Shown here: one piece after another, positions 55,691 through 64,000 of the stretch | Layout: every line of letters starts with the position of its first letter | How positions within the stretch are numbered: position 1 is the first letter of the stretch | Assembly: GCA_028829895.1 (NCBI GenBank) | Contig: CM054179.1 | Span: 101,579,375 to 101,643,374, forward strand | From: Sinotaia quadrata | Lineage: Eukaryota > Mollusca > Gastropoda > Architaenioglossa > Viviparidae | Reading direction: 5' to 3' | DNA: 64,000 bases | Notes under the pieces: model-generated | Told to the model about the DNA's origin: nothing | Database searches by the model: none | Seen by the model: only the letters and a program-made list of their open reading frames with translations | Program-made: the position numbers and the translations under genes

Positions 55691-56215
55691 CAAATTAAAA
55701 ATATGATTTACTAACATAATTATACAAGTATTTCTACTCACAAATTTAAATATATGATTTACTAACACAATTATTAAAGTATTTCTACTCACAAATTTAA
55801 ATATATGATTTACTAATACAATTATTAAAGTATTTCTACTCACAAATTTAAATATATGATTTACTAACACAATTATTAAAGTATTTCTACTCACAAATTT
55901 AAATATATGATTTACTAACACAATTATTAAAGTATTTCTACTGACAAATGAAAAATATGATTTACTAACACAATTATACAAGTATTTCTACTCACAAATT
56001 TAAATATATGATTTACTAACACAATTATTAAAGTATTCTACTAAAAAAAATTAAAATTATCATTTATTTACACAATTATAACACTATTTCTACTCACACA
56101 TTTAAAAATATGATTTACTAACTTAATTATTAAAGTATTATACTAAAAAATTTTAAAATATGATTTATTTACACAATATTAATGTATTTCTACTCACAAA
56201 TTTACTGAAATTGTT
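55691..56215. repeat. 51-bp higher-order relative of the 42-bp array
   Basis: About ten copies of a 51-bp unit that is the 42-bp unit plus a nine-base insert. Copies degrade toward the right end. Confidence 0.9.
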
Positions 56216-56749
56216 CTACATATCTAATCATTGATTCTACTCAAACATTTAATAGACTAGTTTTTGCAATACTAAAGTGACTATAATTGTGAGGTGATGT
56301 AACTAGATGGGAAAGTGACGCAATTTAGAAGAGGGGGTTGATGACTTTGTAGAAGTGATGCAGTAAAATAGTAATGAAAGATGGTGTGTGTGGGGGGGTA
56401 AGTGTTAGAGTACTGTGAAGTCCAAGTTTTAAGCGTTTTTGAAATGTACTTTTTAAATGGAAACTGACTTTGTTGTCAATACGTATACATTTTGAATTCA
56501 GAATGAACAGTATTATTTATACACTTGAATGTCTAGATATAGGTTTCTTTAACATTAAAGAGAAATTTTGCCTTAATTTTATACTACATTTACTTGAATT
56601 ATCTGTTGAAATCCACAATGAAGTGGCAGTCAGGGCAATAACTGAACAAACTGAAACTAAATGATGGGATGAATTATCTCCACTTTAAAACAATGCGTCA
56701 TTGTTGCAGTTAGTGGCTTGATTTGGGGGTAGGAAAGTTTTTACTTTAA
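56216..56749. other. Gene-free stretch with G-run
   Basis: GTGTGTGTGGGGGGGT is at 56382-56397. From 56398 the sequence matches unit 1 after its (GT)n (from 13951). No gene is seen. Confidence 0.5.
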
Positions 56750-56920
56750 CAAAACTACTTTATTTTACTTGTACAAAACTACATTTTTACTTGTACAAAA
56801 CCAGATTTTTACTTGTATAAAAATACTTTTTTCATTGTACAAAATTACTTCTTTTCATTGTTCAAAACTACATATTTTACTTGTACAAAACTACTTTATT
56901 TTACTTGTACGAAGTTACTA
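56750..56920. repeat. Degenerate ~24-bp minisatellite, unit 3
   Basis: Several CTTGTACAAAACTAC copies, corresponding to the right part of 14286-14631. Confidence 0.8.
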
Positions 56921-57120
56921 TACTTCACATTATAGAATCAATTATTTTGACACAAGTGGAAAACATGGATCAGATCTACTTATTCACGACAAAGACTAAT
57001 AATAGCACACAGGAATTCTCGTGACATGCGCAGATTGCTGATATATTCTATTTACATTTATTACACACATTTATTTACTCACTTGAACGTTCAAACTAAA
57101 GCCGAAAGCCGACTACAGTA

Positions 57121-57127
57121 GTCTCTC

Positions 57128-57214
<87 letters not shown>
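57121..57214. repeat. Fused (CT)n microsatellite at a deletion junction
   Basis: A CT run of about 94 bp. The left flank matches unit 1 before 14828 (GCCGAAAGCCGACTACAGTA) and the right flank matches unit 1 after 17021 (GTTTTCCAGACCACTTACAT). About 2.1 kb of unit 1 sequence is absent between them. Confidence 0.92.
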
Positions 57215-57218
<4 letters not shown>

Positions 57219-57449
57219 TTCCAGACCACTTACATTGATAAAATTCGTACCCTCTCACACTTACCTTTGGTACAATTCGTAACCCGTAACAAACATCTGT
57301 GGTACAATTCGTAACCCGTAGCAAACATCTGTGGTACATTTAATACTTCTAGTTCATAAGTACGATATTTTCAAAAGTGTAGTGGCATAAATTGCAAATA
57401 GATTTCAAATGTCTTGATGTTTATTTTTTAATTGTGCACCAGTTCCTTA

Positions 57450-57785
57450 GTCAAACATTTTCTCATTGAGTTATGAAACGTTTACTCATTGAGTTATCAA
57501 ATGTTTACTCATTGAGTTTTCAAATATTTACTCATTGAGTTATGAAACGTTTACTCGTTGAGTTCTCAAATGTTTACTCATTGAGTTCTCAAATGTTTAC
57601 TCATTGAGTTCTCAAATGTTTACTCATTGAGTTCTCAAATGTTTACTCATTGAGTTCTCACATGTTTACTCATGGAGTTTTCAAACGTTTACTCATTGAG
57701 TTATCAAACGTTTACTCATTGAATTTTCAAACGTTTACTCATTGAGTTCTCAAATGTTTACTCATTGAGTTTTCAAACGTCTACT
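57450..57785. repeat. 23-bp minisatellite, unit 3
   Basis: About 14 copies, twice the number in units 1 and 2. Confidence 0.93.
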
Positions 57786-57866
57786 AATATTAAAATGATT
57801 GCTTTTCGAATGTGAACCTAATAGTCTAGCTGTGAAATGTTCTTCTGTTCCTGTGCTAAAAATCTG

Positions 57867-58008
57867 TCTCTACGAAGAGTTAAATATCTATAATTCATCA
57901 CTCAAATTTACACCTCTCTAAAAAGTGTTAAATATCTATAATTCATCAGTCAAATTTACACGTCTCTACAAAGTGTTAAATATCTGTAATTCATCAGTCA
58001 AATTTCTT
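57867..58008. repeat. 48-bp minisatellite, unit 3
   Basis: Three copies of the unit at 17474. Confidence 0.88.
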
Positions 58009-58125
58009 TGTTTATTTATTTCAAGTGTCCACTCTTTCTTGTCTGCCAGTAAAAATGTCAAATATCAGAGAGGTCATTTCTAAATGACTACTTGTTCATC
58101 ATTAAATGTTTACATTGTCGTGTCA

Positions 58126-58127
58126 CG

Positions 58128-58179
<52 letters not shown>

Positions 58180-58400
58180 ATATTGCAAACACCCTCACGT
58201 AAACACACATTCATACACATGTACATAACACATATTCACACATATAAACACATTCAGACACCTAAACACACACGCACAAATATAAGCACAGGTACTCACA
58301 CGCATAAACGTACACAAATGACCATACACTCTCACAGACTCGCGTGCGAAAACAAACCCATTCATGCCAAAGAGTTACTAGAAGCTGCCAACATACACAA

Positions 58401-58440
<40 letters not shown>

Positions 58441-58505
58441 AAACACACATTCAAACATGCACACACTCACAAACATACACATACGCATACACAAACATGC
58501 ACCCA
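58126..58505. repeat. (CA)n-rich region, unit 3
   Basis: A pure CA run of about 45 bp, then mixed CA-rich DNA and a second CA run at about 58403-58438. Confidence 0.9.
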
Positions 58506-58917
58506 CTTATACATATAACATACGTCAAGCAAAAGCACTCGCACCAAAACACTTGTTAAAACTGTGGCGTTACTGCTGTCATAATTATAAATAAAATTAA
58601 ATAAATAATAATAATGAATAAGCCACCAGTCTTCAAGATATGTTTAACTCCACACGCAAGCTGAAAGGTCGTACGTGTGTGAATGATCTGGATCGAAGGA
58701 CAAGAGTAAACTGATATATTTTCTTTTATTTTATCATGACCATTTATGAAGAAGAACCAATTTATCAGACTTCAAGACACAATAGATGTCAAGTTTGGTT
58801 TTATCTCTTATTCCACGGAAGATTTTTCGAAAATGTATATATTATAATCCATCACCACGTGTGTATTAGTTTTTGTTTACGTACAGACGGAATCACTGGA
58901 GTCAATGTCCACCGCAG

Positions 58918-58992
58918 TCTTTGTTCGTTTGTTCGTTTGTTCGTTTGTTTGTTTGTTTGTTTTTTCGTTTGTTTGTTCCTTTGTTTGTTGTT
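58918..58992. repeat. (GTTT)n, unit 3
   Basis: Interrupted GTTT repeats, intermediate in length between units 1 and 2. Confidence 0.9.
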
Positions 58993-60097
58993 TAGTAACC
59001 ATCCATGCTGACAATACATATACACTCTTGAGAAACTGTGTTGTGTTGATTATCTTTTAGAATTGCTTTTACACTTCCATTTACAAAGAAAGTGAATGCC
59101 GAATAAAATATTTTTATATATTCTATTTTCTCAGCCATTTACGACACCCATATACAACACTGTTCATTTTTTAAAATTCGTTAAGTGTTCACATGGGCGT
59201 TGCTGTTTAGGGACAATCTATCAAAAATATTTTAAAACATTAGTTATCGACATACTATAAGTAGGTTGTGATTTACGATTGCAAGTTCATTGGTCGGTGT
59301 TAGATTTTGTTGTACAAGTAAAAATAAAATTCTAATCAAACACGGAACAGTTATGTTGATCGGAAAAGCGTGTGACGCAAATCTATGGGAAAAGGGTTTG
59401 TCCCAGATCTGCTACTATGAGCATGAAAGATTGTATTAGTAAAAGGCGCATGCGCATAGCAAATTCCTTCTGCATATTTATGAACAAATTAAATGAAATG
59501 TTGTCAGAAATCCACAGATAGCGTGTCAATAGCAACCCTTCTATTTAGCAGGTATACAAAAAATGTTATGTTTGATCCTCCTACTCTCCACTTGTAGCAT
59601 GGTGGATTTTTTCCACACTACCCACCTTCCGAATGCATAAATGGGATTTTCGACCCCCTCTCTTAATTTTATCATTTCCCCCCCCCCCCAGTAATTGCTA
59701 ACTTTCGACTGATAAATTATAATTTATATTAGATCATTTTTCTGGGTTTTAGTTTCGAGCACTTTATTACAAACTAAAGTTTAATTACAAGTAGTCTACG
59801 ATCTACGGACGGATATCCTGTTATTCCATTTCGATATGTCTACTTCAGTTAGTAGGCCTATTGTTTCTATCACCAGAACATGAATGAATAATATAAATTT
59901 AAAGTTTGTTGCTTTAAAAATAAATCTTCTTAATAATTATTATAACGCTGCTAAATACTAAAGTGACAAATTTTCTATTACCATACCATAAATGAATTAT
60001 TAAATAAAAATATATAAATTTTAAAGTGTGTTATTTTAAAAAAAAAACTTCGTAATAATTATTATGACGCCGCTAAACACTGTAGTGACGTAGTTTC
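58993..60097. other. Gene-free unit-end region, unit 3
   Basis: Collinear with 18799-19901. A C-run of about ten lies near 59680. No gene is seen. Confidence 0.55.
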
Positions 60098-60233
60098 TAT
60101 TCGTATCAGTTCATATGACTGCAGTCAGTCGAATTGATTTTGTAAGTGTTTCGGTAGTGTGGCATACTGTGCCCACACACTGCAGATCTTTAAGTCTTCT
60201 TTGTTGTGTTGTTGTGACATCACTCACTTACTC

Positions 60234-60252
60234 ACGCGCGCGCGCACACACA
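60234..60252. repeat. (CG)n-(CA)n tract, unit 4
   Basis: Same tract and position as 143 and 20039. Confidence 0.85.
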
Positions 60253-60834
60253 CTTTCAGACCTACCCTATAGACTTTACTTCTTTATTCTCATTTTTGTT
60301 GTTGTTGGTGGTATTTTGGCATAGGGGATTTATTTTAATGCTATTATTTAGATTCTTGTTGTCATCTACTCCCTCTTTAAATTATCATTAATGACATTCT
60401 TCGACATCAACCTTGATCTTATTGACCTTTACATTTGATGTTCTTGTTTTTTTCTATCCACACTTTGAAGGAGGAAAAATATTTTCACTTAACGTGTGCG
60501 TACATTAAATAAAATAGACTCTTCGATGTTGTATAACAAACATCTTCAATGCTTATTAAAAATATTTCTAACAAGACACAAAATAAAGCAAGCTCACGCC
60601 CCACCCCCTTCTTTTTTTTTTTACAGCTGTACTTATTTAAACATTTAAAACATTTAAACATTTAACTTACTTTAAAATATTCACTTAAGTCATGTGTAAG
60701 TACGACAACTATTGTAATAAACTTTTGTTTTATCTGCAAGACTCCAGTTAGCGATTCATGTATCAGGAAATATTAAGTCATGGAATTATTCTAAATGGGG
60801 AAATGATTTCCACATTTAACCTGTCATTACTTGA

Positions 60835-60835
<1 letters not shown>

Positions 60836-60891
<56 letters not shown>

Positions 60892-60914
60892 CGCGCGCGC
60901 GCGCGCGTGCGCAA
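60836..60914. repeat. (GT)n-(GC)n microsatellite, unit 4
   Basis: A GT run passes into GCGCGCGCGCGCGCG, a longer alternating CG run than in units 2 and 3. Confidence 0.9.
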
Positions 60915-61576
60915 GTGTAATCTATTACCAATATTACAAATTCAACTTACTTTCTTGAACGTGATATGAAGTACACGTACACAAATACACACACACATAC
61001 ACACAAACATAAACACAAACAAAAACACTGTAAGCTTATGTCTTTCTATATTTTAATTCAGGATTTTTATGTATCCGGTTGCTTTTTCCGATGGGATTTT
61101 ACTATTGTTGTGATGCTGTTTGAATTATAAACACCTCAAAATAACTTGTATTTCAGATGACGACATTCTGCTCCGTCCTAATTTTCATTGTAAGATTCAG
61201 AAGAGTGATTAATAGAGAGAGAGTTAAACTCAAAAACAAACAAAAGTGATTAAATATTCCTATGAACCATTTCTAAAATGGCCATTGGAACATTGAATTA
61301 TTGCGAAACTCTTGTGGAAATAAAAGACGACGCAGGTATTCAAGCATATTAAAGAAGAGAGTCCATTAATTCCCCTTTACTTCAACTGTTTACAATGACG
61401 ACAGAAATACAAAATAGAACTGTAGTACACGTTTCCAAACGGACACTTATCATTGTATTACTTATTGGAAAACGAGTAGGAACAACGTATGCTGATTGGG
61501 AGCAAATTTATCAAGCACCGCTTGATTTTTTTAATGTTTTATTTTAATTGTAAATGTTAGCAATGAAATGCTTTAA
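60915..61576. other. Gene-free stretch
   Basis: CA-rich at 60976-61025. Contains the same short frames as unit 1 (866-1030), not called as genes. Confidence 0.5.
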
Positions 61577-62248
61577 ATACACATTAGTAGCAAGAAAACA
61601 ATTGAAATGCACATTAGTAGCAAGAACAAAGGACACGGTTACAATACAAATTAGTAGCAAGAACAAAGGATATGGTTACAATACACATTAGTAGAAATGA
61701 CACGATTCCAAAACACATTAGTAGAAGTGACACGATAAAAATACACATTAGTACAAAGGACACTATTACAATACACACTAATATAAAGGACACGATTACA
61801 ATACACATTAAGAGCAAAGTGACGCATACAATACAGATTTTTATAAAGGACACGCTTATAATACACATTAGTAGAAAGGACACGAATACAATACACATTA
61901 AGAGCAAGGAGAGAGTTACAAAGCACATTAGTAGAAAGGACACTGTTACAATAAACATTAGTAGAAAGAACACGATTACAATACACATTAAGAGCAAGGT
62001 GAGAATTACAATACACATTAGTAGAAAGGAAAAGGTTACTATAAGCATTAGTAGAAAAGACCCGGATAAAATACGCATTAGTAGAAATTACAAGGTTACA
62101 AAACACATTAGTAGAAAGGATACGATTGCAATACACATTAATAGAAACGTCACGGTTACAATACACTTTAGTAGAAATTATTTGATTGCAATACACATTA
62201 GTAAAAACGTCACGGTTACAATACACTTTAGTTTAAGGGACACGATTA
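61577..62248. repeat. 30-bp minisatellite downstream of A4
   Basis: About 22 copies. Copy variants in this array share the order seen in both the unit 1 and unit 2 arrays, so it looks like a recombinant or parental form of those. Confidence 0.88.
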
Positions 62249-62431
62249 CATTAATGACGAAGGTATACTACTTACCTGATATTTTATTTCAATTGGAATT
62301 TATTTACCTTGCCTGCATTCAATATTCAGTACAGGTTATTATTTTTATGTATGCTGAAACACTAAATATCATACGATAACTGTTATCTTAACTGAGAAAA
62401 GACAGAATGAAAGAACTTTAGATAGGCACTT

Positions 62432-62444
62432 TTTATTGTTTATT
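62432..62444 (-). terminator. Candidate poly(A) signals of A4
   Basis: Minus-strand AATAAA at 62432-62437 and 62439-62444, about 130 bp past the stop. Confidence 0.4.
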
Positions 62445-62573
62445 CATACCGTTGTTTAATTAATAGCATTACGAATTTGTTTAATTAGAAGAGTAATGTT
62501 AGGATTGAATTTAAATGTTTAGGTCGACTGAAATTAGTATACAAAGACGTTTTTGCCAAAAGAATGACTTTCG

Positions 62574-64000
62574 TTATTCCACTTCATTTGTATATCTGGA
62601 TGAAGTGCTTTCAGTTTTCTCAGACTGCAGATGATCTTTCAGAAGTGCCAGCAGTTCCAGTTCCTTCGACTTTCGTCTCTTCTCGGCCAACATGTTCAAA
62701 GTATAAGAAAAAGGGTTAAGCGCTGCATTTAAAGGAAAGATAAAAATTACCATGGCAACGTTGACTTCCCCGGGAATTTGAGTGCCAACGGTAGCCAGAA
62801 GTGCCAGAAGGCCGATGGGGAAAAAGCACAAGAAGTTTGAGAGCACGACAAATAACAGTCGTCGTGCAATTGTGCTGTCATTTGATTTTCTTGTCGTGTT
62901 GGTCGTCATGGAGTTGACCCGAATCGACATATACACAAACGACTGCCCCACTGCTATTAGAATGAATAATACAAAGTTGAACATGATTATCAGACCAAAT
63001 GAATAAGTCTTCCCAGGGTACACCTTTCGAATTAAAGGCAGCGACACACAAATGCCAGTCTGGCCATAAAACTGCCAATGTGACGTCTTAGGTAGCAAAG
63101 GTATTGCAGCAAGCATTGTGGCAACCGTCCAAACAATCCCACAAGCCAATGCAGCTGACCTCCTGTGAAATGAAAACGTGCTGAATGGAAAACGAAGGAC
63201 GATGAAACGATCAAGTGTGATAAGAAATATGATCATGGAGGACACTTCAATAGACACAAGTGATAAAAATCCTGCAAGTTTACACATTCCACTGCTTTTC
63301 CAGGAATGCTCATTCCACAAATAATTCCCGAGGTACAATTGATCTGCCACTCCCACTAGAGTAAGGTACAGCCCCATTAAAAAATCTGCGACACTCAGGT
63401 TTGTAACGAACACCCTATAACCGGACCGAGAAGTTATCTTTTGCACAAATAGTCTAAAGACAAAACACCCTGCATTTCCAACGACTGTCATTGATGCCAC
63501 GATCCAGTTGAACAGTCGGTACACGTTTGAACGCAGAAGGTCTTCGCACGACGAAATTTCATCTTTGGGGGCAAAACAGAAATCTTCATGAAAATTTTCT
63601 GGCAGCATTGCTTTACAGCAAAATCTATAGTTTTCAGCAAAAATAACTTCCAGTTGTGGTAATTGTTTCAATAAGTCTTTGGAGAATATTTCCAGTGTGT
63701 TTCCTCGAATATCTAGCGTTTTAAGTTCTGGGAAATGAATGAAGCCAGAATCCCCGATAGCCTCAATGGTGCCGTAAGAAATGTTGAGAAAATTAATGTG
63801 ATGAAATGATTTCAATGCTGAGCTGTCAAAAAGAAATAATGAAGTGCGTGACAGGTCCAGTCGTTGTAGATGTCTGTGTTCAACATTCACTGTGGGTTGT
63901 TTCAAATACGATATTGGGTTTCCAGCCAGGTTTAACTCTACGAGATTTGAAAGTTTGTAAAATACATTTAAGTCAAAAGAAGTGAGCAAGTTGTCACTTA
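62574..64000 (-). CDS. Type A multidomain LRR/7TM receptor A4, partial (5' end outside window)
   Basis: Open C-terminal part of a fourth A-type gene: the LRR block, its cysteine cap and the full 7TM domain with NLSVADFL, DRF, CFFP and NPFSY, ending in the same acidic EVE tail as A1. The frame stays open to the last base of the window, so the first visible Met-like codon is not a start. Substitutions relative to A1 are scattered and mild. Whether the N-terminal two thirds are intact, and whether a B4 follows upstream, cannot be seen. Confidence 0.92.
   Translation of the reverse strand, partial: SDNLLTSFDLNVFYKLSNLVELNLAGNPISYLKQPTVNVEHRHLQRLDLSRTSLFLFDSSALKSFHHINFLNISYGTIEAIGDSGFIHFPELKTLDIRGNTLEIFSKDLLKQLPQLEVIFAENYRFCCKAMLPENFHEDFCFAPKDEISSCEDLLRSNVYRLFNWIVASMTVVGNAGCFVFRLFVQKITSRSGYRVFVTNLSVADFLMGLYLTLVGVADQLYLGNYLWNEHSWKSSGMCKLAGFLSLVSIEVSSMIIFLITLDRFIVLRFPFSTFSFHRRSAALACGIVWTVATMLAAIPLLPKTSHWQFYGQTGICVSLPLIRKVYPGKTYSFGLIIMFNFVLFILIAVGQSFVYMSIRVNSMTTNTTRKSNDSTIARRLLFVVLSNFLCFFPIGLLALLATVGTQIPGEVNVAMVIFIFPLNAALNPFSYTLNMLAEKRRKSKELELLALLKDHLQSEKTESTSSRYTNEVE

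Larger units (their letters stand above)
39683..60097. repeat. Tandem segmental-duplication unit 3 (A3-B3, both intact)
   Basis: Third unit, ~20.4 kb. It has lost ~2.1 kb between two (CT)n tracts (57121-57214), has strongly expanded 26-, 42- and 51-bp arrays at 55110-56215, and has a nearly lost 65-bp array. A piece matching 20230-20430 of unit 2 is missing near 40018. Confidence 0.9.
60098..64000. repeat. Tandem segmental-duplication unit 4 (partial)
   Basis: Start of a fourth unit, in the same order as the others and cut by the window end inside A4. Confidence 0.9.

Overview
The window is animal nuclear DNA, most likely from a mollusc or another lophotrochozoan. It is AT-rich, crowded with (CA)n, (CT)n, (GA)n and minisatellite arrays, and carries large intronless receptor genes. 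The domain set of these genes (CUB-like, LDLa, C-type lectin, LRR, rhodopsin-type 7TM) resembles the molluscan GRL101 / type C LGR (relaxin-receptor-like) families. The species cannot be named from the sequence.

Layout: the window is one head-to-tail tandem array of a ~20 kb unit. Unit 1 is 1-19901, unit 2 is 19902-39682, unit 3 is 39683-60097 and unit 4 starts at 60098 and runs off the end. No flanking single-copy DNA is visible on either side, so the array is longer than the window. Each unit starts with a (CG)n/(CA)n tract and a 30-bp minisatellite. Then come a minus-strand receptor gene (type A), a ~1.3 kb divergent spacer, a plus-strand receptor gene (type B), and ~8-9 kb of gene-free DNA made of at least ten minisatellite families, microsatellites and a tRNA-like SINE candidate.

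Genes: A1 (2069-6208), B1 (7568-11647), A3 (41645-45784) and B3 (47053-51138) are intact single-exon frames of about 1360-1380 codons. A2 (22116-26255) has three premature stops and no indel. B2 (27609-31688) has one premature stop, a -1 shift and a -2 shift that restores frame. A4 (62574 to the window end) is an intact C-terminal part cut by the window. All encode a signal peptide, two CUB-like domains, a degenerate LDLa, a C-type lectin-like domain, four LDLa modules, a short LRR block with cysteine caps, and a class A 7TM domain.

How they may work together: types A and B are diverged paralogues that share domain order, are always head to head, and were lost together in unit 2. This makes a co-expressed or heteromeric receptor pair a reasonable hypothesis. 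Near-identical copies differ most in the back half of the lectin domain. A 247-bp tract there is identical between A1 and A3 although A1 otherwise matches A2 nearby, so local gene conversion is shuffling the likely ligand-recognition face. The ligand is unknown; chemosensory and immune-type recognition are both possible.
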